Virus record (IMG/VR): IMGVR_UViG_3300025411_000012
Location: 33,359 to 97,358 of that record
From: a virus
Length of the DNA stretch: 64,000 bases
Strand: one strand, 5' to 3'
Shown: piece after piece, positions 10,153 to 18,351 of the stretch
How positions within the stretch are numbered: position 1 is the stretch's first letter
Layout of the letters: each line of letters begins with the position of its first letter
Made by a program: the position numbers and the translations under genes
Notes under the pieces: model-generated
Database searches by the model: none
Told to the model about the DNA's origin: nothing
The model's input: the letters and a program-made list of their open reading frames with translations, nothing else

Positions 10153-11361
10153 ATGTCATACATTTTAACCAAAACCAGCGGTACTGTATTAACAACAGTT
10201 CGAGATGCAACAATAGATCAAACTACAAGCCTTACCTTTGTTGGTAAAAACTTTTCTGGATATGGTCAACCTTTAGAAGAAAACTTCGTTGGGCTATTAG
10301 AAAACTTTAATAACTCTGTGTCTCCAACTAATCCAATACAGGGACAACTATGGTTTAATAATCAAACTCAGCAGTTAAATGTTTCTTATGATGGTACTAA
10401 CTTTAAAGGTATTGCCAGTTTGAGCGTATGTGGATCTAGTACTATTCCAAATAATCCTGTAACTGGAGATATGATTTGGAATACATCTACTCAACAGTTA
10501 TCGGTATATGATCAAACTTCTAATGGATTTGTGTTTATCGGACCATTTGATCAAGGAACTGGCAGCTCGTGGTCATTTACTCCTGAGCAAACAAATCAAT
10601 CTGTTTATCAAGCAACTATTCGTGGGCTTGTAGATGGTTTAAATGTACTAGCAATATCCAATGTTAACTATGTACCTGCAACATATCCGAGCAGTGATTT
10701 AGGCGTAGGCTCTGCTAATACATTTACAGTTGTTAAAGCTGGTATTACCTTGCCTGGAGCAGATTCTGCAACTGGAGTTTCTACAGTATCGACAACATCT
10801 GGATATATGTTATGGGGTACTGCGGCTCACTCACTATTAACATCTGGGTTGAATGTCACTGCCGCCCCTTCTGGAACATTATATATCCCTATGGTTTCTA
10901 ATGCTACAGGTGCATCTAATGCTGTAGTAAACTCATCGTTTAACTATACTAATGGTGTATTAAATGCTACAGCCACTGCCGCTTACTATGCCGACTTGGC
11001 AGAGCGTTACGAAGCTGATGCTATATATGAACCTGGAACCGTTTTAGTAATCGGCGGCCTAAAAGAAGTTACAACTACTACTAAATTTGCTGATACAAGG
11101 GTAGCGGGTATAGTGTCTACAAATCCTGCCTATTTAATGAATAAAGACGCCGGAAATGACGAAACTCACCCTGCAATTGCCTTAAAAGGTCGTGTTCTTT
11201 GCAAAGTTCACGGCTATATTGAAAGAGGTGATCTTTTAGTTACTAGTGACTATGCAGGATATGCTACAGCGGCTAAATCGGTATCTGAAGGATCTGTAAT
11301 AGGAAAAGCCCTGCAAAGTAACTCACAGGGCTTTGGGGTTATTGAAGTTCTTGTAGTTTAA
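10153..11361 (+). CDS. Tail-fibre-like structural protein with DLAERYEAD C-terminal domain
   Basis: 402 residues. The N-terminal ~90 residues match the preceding gene (IDQTTSLTFVGK, GYGQ, QGQLWF), followed by a beta-rich Ser/Thr shaft. The last ~130 residues contain ADLAERYEAD and YEPGTVLVIGG, a domain common at the C-termini of fibre-like proteins in T4-like marine phages, similar to Peptidase_G2-type fibre terminal domains. The stop codon shares bases with the stop of the convergent thyA gene (TTTAAA at 11357-11362). Confident as a virion fibre-type protein; receptor specificity cannot be read. Confidence 0.78.
   Translation: MSYILTKTSGTVLTTVRDATIDQTTSLTFVGKNFSGYGQPLEENFVGLLENFNNSVSPTNPIQGQLWFNNQTQQLNVSYDGTNFKGIASLSVCGSSTIPNNPVTGDMIWNTSTQQLSVYDQTSNGFVFIGPFDQGTGSSWSFTPEQTNQSVYQATIRGLVDGLNVLAISNVNYVPATYPSSDLGVGSANTFTVVKAGITLPGADSATGVSTVSTTSGYMLWGTAAHSLLTSGLNVTAAPSGTLYIPMVSNATGASNAVVNSSFNYTNGVLNATATAAYYADLAERYEADAIYEPGTVLVIGGLKEVTTTTKFADTRVAGIVSTNPAYLMNKDAGNDETHPAIALKGRVLCKVHGYIERGDLLVTSDYAGYATAAKSVSEGSVIGKALQSNSQGFGVIEVLVV
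11305..11334 (-). terminator. Terminator-like hairpin for the thyA operon, inside a convergent gene
   Basis: A perfect 9-bp stem (11305-11313 with 11326-11334) and 12-nt loop lie 24 bases past the thyA stop. On the - strand the stem ends in GGGCTTTTCC, a short T-run. The same DNA codes for the C-terminal residues of the + strand fibre gene, so these codons are under two constraints. The T-tract is short, so termination efficiency is uncertain. Confidence 0.5.
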
Positions 11362-12242
11362 ACTGCCATTGGAGCCTTAATGGCTTCGTGGCTTTCATAG
11401 CCTTCTAGTTCAATATCACTCATTTCAAAATCCATAATAACATTTACTTCTGGATTTAGTTTTAATGTAGGCAAGGGCAATGGTTTACGACTTATTTGCT
11501 CTTTAACTTGATCAAAATGGTTATTGTAAATGTGAGCATCACCGATGGTAATGACCAAATCTCCAACTTCCAGATTACAAACTTGAGCGGCCATATGTGT
11601 AAACAATGCATATGATGCAATATTAAATGGTACACCTAAGAACATATCGGCACTACGTTGATACATCTGGCAACTTAACTTACCGTTAGCAACATAGAAC
11701 TGAGCAAGGATATGACACGGCGGAAGAGCCATTAAATCTAACTCACCTGGATTCCATGCGGTTATAATATGTCTACGACTATATGGATCCTCTTTAATAC
11801 CTTTGATGAGTTCGATCAACTGGTCATGATTTTGTAAAACAACTTTGTTGATACGCACCAAGGGCTTACGCCACTTGCGCCATTGTACTCCGTAGATTCT
11901 ACCTAAGTCACCGGAATGTCTTTGAAGTTTTTTACTAGTCCAATAAGGCGCACTAGCATTATCAGACCATATTGTTTTCTTTTCAGTATAACGTTCACCG
12001 TGTAAGATTTCTCTTAGGCGTAGTTCGTCTCCACTGCCTTCTAAAAACCAAAGTAGTTCACTAACAACAGCTCTCCAGGCCAGCTTCTTTGTAGTAACTG
12101 CTGGAAAGCCTTCTGTTAAATCAAAACGCATTTGAAGACCAAATATACTACGGGTGCCTGTGCCTGTACGATCAGGACGATCGTCACCGTTTTCTAAAAT
12201 GTTTTTAAGTGCGTCTAGATAGACTTTTTCTGGATGTGTCAT
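11358..12242 (-). CDS. thyA: Thymidylate synthase (ThyA type)
   Basis: Makes dTMP from dUMP using methylene-tetrahydrofolate, supplying thymidine nucleotides for phage replication. The 294 residues match the usual ThyA length. Visible motifs: the phosphate-binding DRTGTGT (25-31), the catalytic Cys176 in LPPCH, QRSADMFLGVPFN (195-207) for dUMP and folate binding, and GDAHIYNNH (234-242). The start overlaps the stop of the upstream gene by four bases (ATGA), so translation is probably coupled. T4 has an orthologue (td). There is no intron here. Confidence 0.97.
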   Translation of the reverse strand: MTHPEKVYLDALKNILENGDDRPDRTGTGTRSIFGLQMRFDLTEGFPAVTTKKLAWRAVVSELLWFLEGSGDELRLREILHGERYTEKKTIWSDNASAPYWTSKKLQRHSGDLGRIYGVQWRKWRKPLVRINKVVLQNHDQLIELIKGIKEDPYSRRHIITAWNPGELDLMALPPCHILAQFYVANGKLSCQMYQRSADMFLGVPFNIASYALFTHMAAQVCNLEVGDLVITIGDAHIYNNHFDQVKEQISRKPLPLPTLKLNPEVNVIMDFEMSDIELEGYESHEAIKAPMAV

Positions 12243-12886
12243 TCAGCAGCCGTTTCTACTTCTTTTTTCTTCTTGCTCTTTGGAGGATCAATTTCGTCTG
12301 CTTGTTTGCGTAGTACTTGAGCTTGTTTAAACAATGCATCAGCACGTGAGCGCATTTCGGCAGGAGTAAGTTCTAGACTAGCATTTTTAGATTCTGTAAC
12401 AACAGGTGCAGTGGTGATTTCTTCACCGGCGTTTACACTAGAACTTGTTGTACGAGTTGGATCATCTTTTGGAGCAGTTTTTTTCTTTTGAGTGCCATCT
12501 GTTACCGCTAAGTCTTCGATGCTGATGCCCTTTTGTTGGGCAATCAGTTCATTTAACTCGTCTAACTGAATAGAAGCGTTTGTAGCAGGAGTCATGATAA
12601 CTCCGTTGGTCGGAACCTTTTTAAGAAGACCTCTTTTGTGTAAAGATGCTAGAATGTTTTCACCATCTGGAAACTTACGAACAGCTAAAATGTCTGCTAG
12701 TTCATTTGCTTGTTGTCCACTAATATCTTGTACAATACTCATAATAGTATCATGCCAAGTATCTGGCAAACTGCTAGTTCCGATAACTAGCGCACTAGTT
12801 GCATCTCCGGGTAATGTGCGATAAGCAACAAGGATTTTTGCCCCGTTGTTTTTCATTTTACCCACGTGTTTCATTTCTCTTGCCAT
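12239..12886 (-). CDS. Conserved T4-like phage protein of unknown function
   Basis: 215 residues. The N-terminal ~130 residues are a compact alpha/beta region (ILVAYRTLPGDATSALVIGT). The C-terminal part is low-complexity, Lys/Thr/Ala-rich and probably coiled (QAQVLRKQADEID), ending in KSKKKKEVE. It precedes thyA with a four-base overlap and follows an 84-residue gene by 15 bases. The layout resembles unnamed genes of T4-like cyanophages. A good ribosome-binding site (GAGGTAG) precedes the ATG. No function can be assigned. Confidence 0.75.
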   Translation of the reverse strand: MAREMKHVGKMKNNGAKILVAYRTLPGDATSALVIGTSSLPDTWHDTIMSIVQDISGQQANELADILAVRKFPDGENILASLHKRGLLKKVPTNGVIMTPATNASIQLDELNELIAQQKGISIEDLAVTDGTQKKKTAPKDDPTRTTSSSVNAGEEITTAPVVTESKNASLELTPAEMRSRADALFKQAQVLRKQADEIDPPKSKKKKEVETAAE

Positions 12887-12900
12887 ATTGCTACCTCTTA

Positions 12901-13155
12901 TTAGGCTGTTGGTGCTTCAGTTTGATCAGCTGGTTGTTGAGCCGGAGTAACAGCATTCAAGAATGTGTTTAGACGATCAAATACTTGACCAACTGATGTA
13001 GCTTCTGCGGCACCAAATGCACCGCGACGTACTGCTAAATCAACAACTGCACGTAGATTTTGTAAATCTTGAATGCTTAGTTGTGGTTGTTGTGGTTGTT
13101 CTACTGGCGCATCTCCGCCAACTGCTGTGCTTGCTACTTGTGCTTCATCTGACAT
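12901..13155 (-). CDS. Small conserved T4-like phage protein
   Basis: 84 residues. Both ends are Pro/Gln/Ala-rich and disordered; a helical core (IQDLQNLRAVVDLAVRRGAF, then VGQVFDRLNTFL) lies between. This type of small protein is recurrent in T4-like marine phages, to my recollection, but has no known function. It lies in a run of close-packed - strand genes between the VWA gene and thyA. Confidence 0.7.
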   Translation of the reverse strand: MSDEAQVASTAVGGDAPVEQPQQPQLSIQDLQNLRAVVDLAVRRGAFGAAEATSVGQVFDRLNTFLNAVTPAQQPADQTEAPTA

Positions 13156-13167
13156 TTTTATTTTCCT

Positions 13168-13449
13168 TTATGTTTTATGAATATGTGGACACCCTAAGGA
13201 AAACATTGTGAGTTCCATAGGATCTTCCATACCAACTTCTATTACCTCAGATATTTTATTATTGTTATCTAAGGCAAAAGATTTCTTAATAGTATACCTA
13301 CTATTTAAGTTATAAGTAATCCACTGATCTAACAATTTGATATCGCATAACTTTGATACTTTGACGGTGGTAAAGTGTGCTGGAATGAAACTTAACTGTC
13401 TTATTCCTAACACACTTAAAGGGTTTACTTCACCTCTAGCCAATGCCAT
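13168..13449 (-). CDS. Small conserved phage protein of unknown function
   Basis: 93 residues beginning MALARGEVNPLSVLGIRQLSF. No domain recognised. It lies two bases after the VWA gene and 12 bases before the next gene, so it is part of the same transcription unit, probably expressed from the strong promoter at 14751-14779. Confidence 0.65.
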   Translation of the reverse strand: MALARGEVNPLSVLGIRQLSFIPAHFTTVKVSKLCDIKLLDQWITYNLNSRYTIKKSFALDNNNKISEVIEVGMEDPMELTMFSLGCPHIHKT

Positions 13450-13451
13450 AC

Positions 13452-14729
13452 TTAATCTTCTTTGTAGTAAGCAGTTTGACCAAATGGCGCTACGATAGTA
13501 TCATTACCGTGGATGATGAACAGGCTTTCGCAGTAGTTCTCATCGCCCCAGCTACCGCATGGATAACCATCTGTAAACATAATGAAGCGTTTTGGCTCAA
13601 TGCCTTCTTCCTTCATAAAGTTATAGCAAGCATCAAAGTCAGTACCGCCACCACCTTTGGGTTCATAATCCGTGATCTCGTCGGCATTGTCGCCTGTAAA
13701 CTTAACATAGTTATAAACTTCAGTGTCGAAGCAGAACAAGTCTAGTTTAAAGTCTTTGTATTCTTCCATAATGCCCTTAACTTCACCTAAGAAGTCTTGT
13801 GCCATTTTGTTGCTAATAGAACCAGACATATCGATTGCCACTGACACATCGATAGTTTCTTCGTTCATCATACCTGGCAACACGGCACCGCAATGTTGGC
13901 TCTTACGATTTGGACGTTGGAAACTAAAGTTGCTTTTAATGATACTTTGGATGTTCATACGCAACATTTGACGCCAATCCATTTTGGGTTCAGTAAAGTC
14001 AGTAATGTAACGTTGAACGCCGGCAGGAATACGACCGGCCCCGGCTGCTTGAGCTGCCGCTACCATGGCTTCTTTGATTTCGTCCTTGATCTTTTTCTTT
14101 TCTTCTTCAGTTAGTTTAGGACGACCTTTGCCCTTGCCCTCGCCGTCAACTTCTTTACCATCGCCGCCGTCACTTTCTTCATCGCCATCACCGTCCAAAT
14201 GTTCGTCTAACAACTCACCGATTTCTTCCCAAGAAATCTTTTCAGCATTTTCGTACAAGTGATCATAGATCTGTTCGTAACTCCAGCCACGATACTTATT
14301 ATCTTGGAAGATTTTAATATCTTTTGGAACTTCTCCAATGCGTTCGTCTTTTAAGATTTGATTAACAGCATAGTCGGCGGCAATGTTTGACAACTGACCA
14401 TCACGATTATCGCGGCGTCCCAAATGGTCAAACACATTATGTAGTACTTCGTGTGCAAAACCAAATTCACATTCTTTTGGAGTTAATTTATTAACAAAAT
14501 CGTTACTGTAATAGAAGTTCCGTCCATCTGTAGCCAAAGTACTACACCAGTCACTGGCATCGATTAGTTTCATACGAGTGGCCATGTTGCCAAAGAATGG
14601 GTGACGTAACAACAAACCAATACGAGCGGTTACAAGTTTTTCAACAATCTTGTTTTTTTCCGATTCAGAAAATACTTTACGTTCTGCTTTTGCTAGTTTT
14701 TTATTTGCTGTAGAAGTTTGAGTAGACAT
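13452..14729 (-). CDS. VWA-domain protein with metallopeptidase-like N-terminal domain
   Basis: 425 residues. The N-terminal domain carries HEVLH (93-97) with a further His at 102, the zinc-peptidase-like motif of the DUF2201 group. An acidic Asp/Glu/Gly linker (~175-205) follows. The C-terminal VWA domain has the metal-ion MIDAS motif DMSGS (300-304) and a GGGGTDFD segment. The upstream gene is a MoxR-type ATPase; MoxR-VWA pairs act together in protein remodelling or metal insertion in bacteria (for example RavA-ViaA, CobN-type chelatases). The phage target is unknown. Transcription should start at the near-perfect promoter just upstream, and an AGGAG ribosome-binding site fixes the ATG. Confidence 0.88.
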   Translation of the reverse strand: MSTQTSTANKKLAKAERKVFSESEKNKIVEKLVTARIGLLLRHPFFGNMATRMKLIDASDWCSTLATDGRNFYYSNDFVNKLTPKECEFGFAHEVLHNVFDHLGRRDNRDGQLSNIAADYAVNQILKDERIGEVPKDIKIFQDNKYRGWSYEQIYDHLYENAEKISWEEIGELLDEHLDGDGDEESDGGDGKEVDGEGKGKGRPKLTEEEKKKIKDEIKEAMVAAAQAAGAGRIPAGVQRYITDFTEPKMDWRQMLRMNIQSIIKSNFSFQRPNRKSQHCGAVLPGMMNEETIDVSVAIDMSGSISNKMAQDFLGEVKGIMEEYKDFKLDLFCFDTEVYNYVKFTGDNADEITDYEPKGGGGTDFDACYNFMKEEGIEPKRFIMFTDGYPCGSWGDENYCESLFIIHGNDTIVAPFGQTAYYKED

Positions 14730-14750
14730 TACTGCTCCTGTTAAAATACT

Positions 14751-14779
14751 ATTATACTAAAATTTATCTAGTTTGTCAA
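14751..14779 (-). promoter_or_regulatory. Consensus sigma70-type promoter for the VWA-thyA unit
   Basis: Read on the - strand, a perfect -35 box TTGACA (14774-14779) and a perfect -10 box TATAAT (14751-14756) are separated by 17 bases. It lies 22 bases before the VWA gene and directly after the terminator of the MoxR gene. Such a site should be used by unmodified host RNA polymerase, suggesting early expression. Confidence 0.88.
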
Positions 14780-14780
14780 T

Positions 14781-14800
14781 AAAAAAGGGGCCTAAGCCCC
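14781..14800 (-). terminator. Intrinsic terminator after the MoxR gene
   Basis: On the - strand the stem GGGGC/GCCCC with a 4-base loop (14787-14800) is followed by six T residues (14786-14781). It lies 5 bases past the MoxR gene stop and just ahead of the promoter at 14751-14779, so it separates two transcription units. Confidence 0.88.
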
Positions 14801-14804
14801 AATT

Positions 14805-15884
14805 TTATTCCATAGCCTGGATAATGAACTTACCGTATTTGTCGTGGAAGCGATCAAAGTTCTTTAACTTAGACGCATCAAACGGCAATTGATAGTTCGT
14901 GAGCGCCACTTTGGCCCCCATCACAACCAACTCAGTTGGGAAATTGTCCATCATGAAGCCGAAGAAGTTATCTGCCATCTTGTCCCAATCTTTAACCTTC
15001 TTTTGGCTAGCGGTTTGGAGTTCGTAACACATAGACACTGTCAAAGAATACATAGCAGAAATTTCTTTGATATCACATTTAATAACTTTGCCGTTCAAAA
15101 TGTCTGCTGGGTTAGGCATTTGTTTGGCAACACGACGGTGAGCCATGAACTTAACAGCAAGACCTTCACCAATAGCACCAGCAACCAAATCGGTCAAAGT
15201 ACCTTCTGGCAAGTCGTCGTCCTTTAGCAAGTCGCTAACAAAGCTCCAAGAACGGGGAGTAGCAAACGCACGGCTTGAAGATTTTGGATCAAAATCATAC
15301 AAGTCTTGTTTAGCAAAGCCAACATAGCCAACAACCTGTTCGTGAACCTTGTTGTTAACAGCCCATTCTTGCCAATCTTCAAAATCACTCTTCAATTCTA
15401 AGTGAACGAAACGGTTAGCCAACGGAGCAGGCATACGATAAGTAACACCTTTATCGCTTTCGCGGTTACCAGCGGCAACAATACTAACACCATCTGGCAA
15501 CTTGTAAGTACCAACACGGCGATTCAAAACCAACTGGAAAGCCGCTGCCTGTGTAGCAGGAGCCGCAGAGTTCAACTCGTCCAAGAACAGGATAGCAGTA
15601 GAGTTAGGATCAGTGGGCAATTCAGCAGGAGGAGCCCAACTCATTGTGTTAGCATTGGCATCAAAGTATGGAATACCTTTAATGTCAGTGGGTTCCCAAA
15701 GGCTCAACCGAACGTCGATAACTTCTCGACCTTGTTTGTCACCAATCTGTTTAACAATATCGGATTTACCAATGCCTGGAGGGCCCCACATGAATACAGG
15801 GCGTTGAATCTTAACGCACTTCTCGATACTACGCTTGGCTTCGTTAGGCGTAACGGTGCGATTTGAACTGATCTTTTCTGCCAT
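14805..15884 (-). CDS. MoxR-family AAA+ ATPase
   Basis: 359 residues from the ATG at 15884; a TTG two codons earlier is possible but less likely. Walker A GPPGIGKS is near residue 35, Walker B LFLDELN and a sensor region AAGNRESD follow, matching the MoxR branch of AAA+ proteins. Its partner is almost certainly the downstream VWA protein: MoxR ATPases remodel substrates presented by VWA proteins. The pair is separated by a terminator and a new promoter, so the two can be expressed at different levels. Transcription is likely from the promoter at 15945-15973, about 60 bases upstream. Confidence 0.9.
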   Translation of the reverse strand: MAEKISSNRTVTPNEAKRSIEKCVKIQRPVFMWGPPGIGKSDIVKQIGDKQGREVIDVRLSLWEPTDIKGIPYFDANANTMSWAPPAELPTDPNSTAILFLDELNSAAPATQAAAFQLVLNRRVGTYKLPDGVSIVAAGNRESDKGVTYRMPAPLANRFVHLELKSDFEDWQEWAVNNKVHEQVVGYVGFAKQDLYDFDPKSSSRAFATPRSWSFVSDLLKDDDLPEGTLTDLVAGAIGEGLAVKFMAHRRVAKQMPNPADILNGKVIKCDIKEISAMYSLTVSMCYELQTASQKKVKDWDKMADNFFGFMMDNFPTELVVMGAKVALTNYQLPFDASKLKNFDRFHDKYGKFIIQAME

Positions 15885-15944
15885 AGTCAACTTTCTTAAG
15901 TTAAAAAAATATTTTACTGTTGCACTCTGCTTCAGTATGTAACT

Positions 15945-15973
15945 ATTGTAACGCAGATCTGTGTTTAAGTCAA
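15945..15973 (-). promoter_or_regulatory. Sigma70-type promoter for the MoxR gene
   Basis: On the - strand, -35 TTGACT (15968-15973) and -10 TACAAT (15945-15950) are 17 bases apart, five of six matches in each box. The -35 box overlaps the last codons of the upstream gene. Confidence 0.78.
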
Positions 15974-16348
15974 TGGAGTTTTTGGTTTTTTTGCTTTAGC
16001 GGCACTGTATCTTACAATGTTGCCAGAAAACAACACTAGCTGAATAGCCATTTTTTCATCAAATACATAGATTTCATCTTTGGTAATATACCAAGGGCTT
16101 TCGATTAGATTATCTAACCAAATAATAACTTGATTAGTATATTCTACAGGTTCATCTAATGTAACTTTATGTGCTTTGATATGAGCAGTTAATCGAGCAA
16201 ACCCTTCGTCAGTTAATCTAAGCCCGCCCTTTTCTTTATTACGATAGTTAAACCACCATTGTGGTAACAACTTACGAATGGATTTTTCATCCGTGGGTAG
16301 ATTAAACTGTTCTGCAATATATCGGGTAATATCAATCTTCAGAGTCAT
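15965..16348 (-). CDS. Unknown phage protein
   Basis: 127 residues, basic C-terminus (KAKKPKTPLT). No recognised domain; the central part (LRLTDEGFARLTAH) resembles a small helical domain. Overlaps the upstream gene by 17 bases. Its 3' end carries the -35 box of the next promoter. Confidence 0.6.
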   Translation of the reverse strand: MTLKIDITRYIAEQFNLPTDEKSIRKLLPQWWFNYRNKEKGGLRLTDEGFARLTAHIKAHKVTLDEPVEYTNQVIIWLDNLIESPWYITKDEIYVFDEKMAIQLVLFSGNIVRYSAAKAKKPKTPLT

Positions 16349-16631
16349 TGGTTAACTTTTCTCCAGTAACCAATTTATAGACAGAAAAATCTTGAGTATT
16401 AAACTGTTTATTAAGTTTTTCAGCAAGATTATGGGCATGACCGGCATTTGAAAATGATACTTTTTTATATTTAGGACCAATTTTCTGTGCAAGAATACTA
16501 CTAGTTTTTAAATTAATAGGCTTGTCTTGATAAAATACAGCCCAAATAGCCTCAGCATCTAAAACTTGTTCTGTTTTATACGTCTTTTTATTGGTTAGTT
16601 CTAATAATATGGTTGGCTTGGGTCTGCTCAT
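16332..16631 (-). CDS. Unknown small phage protein
   Basis: 99 residues from the ATG at 16631 (MSRPKPTILLEL). I prefer this to an upstream start at 16700, which would overlap the previous gene by 41 bases and lacks sequence support. The C-terminal half (SFSNAGHAHNLAEKLNKQF) looks like a small alpha/beta fold. An AATAAATA late-promoter-like box lies 22 bases upstream. Confidence 0.6.
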   Translation of the reverse strand: MSRPKPTILLELTNKKTYKTEQVLDAEAIWAVFYQDKPINLKTSSILAQKIGPKYKKVSFSNAGHAHNLAEKLNKQFNTQDFSVYKLVTGEKLTNDSED

Positions 16632-16653
16632 ATACGCTCCATAAGTGCGTATA

Positions 16654-16661
16654 TATTTATT
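16654..16661 (-). promoter_or_regulatory. Late-promoter-like box AATAAATA
   Basis: On the - strand AATAAATA, one mismatch from the T4 late box TATAAATA, lies 22 bases before the start chosen for the 99-residue gene. The match is short and the region AT-rich, so it may be chance. Confidence 0.35.
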
Positions 16662-16878
16662 AAAAACTGTTAAAACCGCCACCGTCCATTTTAATAACAA
16701 TAGTTTCGTCGCTGGTATTAGGGCCGCCTGCTAATCTTGTCATAACCAAAGATAAACTATTCTGTAAATCAGTTACTTCTTTAAGACTTAGCACTAGATT
16801 TTTTTGATTACTTTTAATAGCAATCCGTGCTTTATTTAAAAAATCTTCGATTGGTAATGTGTTTATTGTATTACTCAT
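16660..16878 (-). CDS. Unknown small phage protein
   Basis: 72 residues, mostly helical (IEDFLNKARIAIKSNQKN) with a Gly-rich C-terminus (KMDGGGFNSF). Overlaps the upstream 162-residue gene by 8 bases. No function assigned. Confidence 0.55.
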   Translation of the reverse strand: MSNTINTLPIEDFLNKARIAIKSNQKNLVLSLKEVTDLQNSLSLVMTRLAGGPNTSDETIVIKMDGGGFNSF

Positions 16879-17359
16879 TTGATTTAATCTCTTTTATTAA
16901 TACCGTTTTTAATTCTTCTTCAGTTTTAAAAGGTCCGTAGTATGGATAACGCTCTAAAGTAATTAGTTTAGGGCAAAACGATTTAACCCAACCTTTACTA
17001 AACTTAATAATATAATGTCCTGCACATAACTGACTTTTACTTTTAGAACGTTTTGTATATAAAGGTAGTTTCTTTTGAACATTATATAAAGGTTCATAGG
17101 GTTTAGTCTTACACGGATAATCATAAATGCTATATGATACTGGCTCTAGAATATCTCGTTTTACTTTTTTAATACTTTCTTCAAATAAAGCAATACCCAC
17201 TGCATTTTTAACTTCGGTTAAATCTTTAAAAGGTATGGCTTTACCGTGATGTAATACCAAATAACCTTTTTTGACCTTACTGATACTACCGATTTTTTTA
17301 TTACCGGATTTAATCAACCATTCTTGGTTGGGAATTAATACTTTGGCATTTGTTGACAT
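16871..17359 (-). CDS. Unknown phage protein
   Basis: 162 residues, Lys-rich and basic. It contains a Tyr/Pro/Lys segment in the middle (YDYPCKTKPYEPLYNVQKK) and a C-terminal YYGPFKTEEEL motif. I believe related proteins occur beside the exonuclease gene in other T4-like aquatic phages, but no role is known. It begins two bases after the exonuclease gene ends. Confidence 0.65.
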   Translation of the reverse strand: MSTNAKVLIPNQEWLIKSGNKKIGSISKVKKGYLVLHHGKAIPFKDLTEVKNAVGIALFEESIKKVKRDILEPVSYSIYDYPCKTKPYEPLYNVQKKLPLYTKRSKSKSQLCAGHYIIKFSKGWVKSFCPKLITLERYPYYGPFKTEEELKTVLIKEIKSNE

Positions 17360-17361
17360 TT

Positions 17362-18351
17362 TTATACATACCTTGCATTTAATGGTTCTGCGTAGCTTTG
17401 AACTTGTTCGCTTACTTTGACCATATCAAACTCGGCGCAGAATTTTAATAATCGAATACCAACTTGTGGAATATTTTTTTCTGCCGTAGTTGCTGTATCG
17501 ATTGTTTCTTTAATCAAAAGTTTAATATCTTCGGGTTGTGCTGTCAAGTCGCATAGTGTGACATTACGATTGTAATCGTCTAACACACGGTGTTCGACAC
17601 CTTCGTGGTCAGTCCAGCGCTGGAGCATGAGATTGTTCCAAGAGTATCCTTTGGTATTTCGATCGGCATAGGCCTCCTGGAGACCAACTTTATTCTTTGT
17701 TCCTTTAGTACGAACTCCCGGATAAGCAGAAAAGACGTTGTCTGAGGTATCTCCTCGCATACACTTCTCGAAAAGTAACCACTTGGGGTCTGGTGCAGGC
17801 TTTTCCTCTTTAGTTTTTTTATCAATAACACGCTTGCCTTTAGCATCGAAATATCCTTCGTGTGTTGTAGTGATTTCCATTACACCGTTATATTGTCGAA
17901 CATTTGGAGCAATCAGCTGTGCAAAATCTCCATCTGTTGAAATAATCACGTGGTTATCGTCGGGATGTGCCTGTATGAAACCTGCAATCAAATCATCTGC
18001 TTCGAGTTGCGGATGTTGTAGTACAGTTGTATTGGTTTTCGTAGTGATAAAATCTTTGAACTGGTCAAAGGTTTCCCAAAATACACGTTCTTCTTCTTGT
18101 TCTCTGGGATTCATTGCGGCACGACCTTCTGCTCGTTGTGCCTTATAAGGAGTATAAAAACTTTTACGCCACGAGCGACCTTCTAAACAGAATACCACAT
18201 GGTCACCTTTAAAGTCCTTCCATGCTTTACGAACACTGCCAAGCACTGTATGAATACTCATACCAATCTTGTCATTAAGGTCTCCCCTAATAACATGTCG
18301 TGCTCTAAAAAATGTATTTGCTGTATCTACTAGAATGTATGTTTTGTTCAT
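17362..18351 (-). CDS. rnh: 5'-3' exonuclease of the T4 RNase H / FEN family
   Basis: Removes RNA primers and flaps during lagging-strand synthesis. 329 residues (T4 Rnh is 305). Metal-binding acidic residues typical of the PIN/FEN fold are visible: D9 (LVDTAN), the EADD cluster at 117-120, D140 and D142 in STDGDF, and D201/D204 in RGDTSDN, followed by PGV of the helix-hairpin-helix entry. It is a core replication gene, transcribed with the upstream 144-residue gene (one-base ATGA-type junction). Confidence 0.9.
   Translation of the reverse strand: MNKTYILVDTANTFFRARHVIRGDLNDKIGMSIHTVLGSVRKAWKDFKGDHVVFCLEGRSWRKSFYTPYKAQRAEGRAAMNPREQEEERVFWETFDQFKDFITTKTNTTVLQHPQLEADDLIAGFIQAHPDDNHVIISTDGDFAQLIAPNVRQYNGVMEITTTHEGYFDAKGKRVIDKKTKEEKPAPDPKWLLFEKCMRGDTSDNVFSAYPGVRTKGTKNKVGLQEAYADRNTKGYSWNNLMLQRWTDHEGVEHRVLDDYNRNVTLCDLTAQPEDIKLLIKETIDTATTAEKNIPQVGIRLLKFCAEFDMVKVSEQVQSYAEPLNARYV

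Noticed and set aside
13017-13211. A + strand frame with a run of valines
   Set aside because: Antisense of the Gln/Pro-rich 84-residue gene; no ribosome-binding site and hydrophobicity comes from complementary CAA/CCA codons.
15402-15866. A 154-residue + strand frame opposite the MoxR gene
   Set aside because: The - strand frame has complete AAA+ motifs, so the + strand frame is a shadow.
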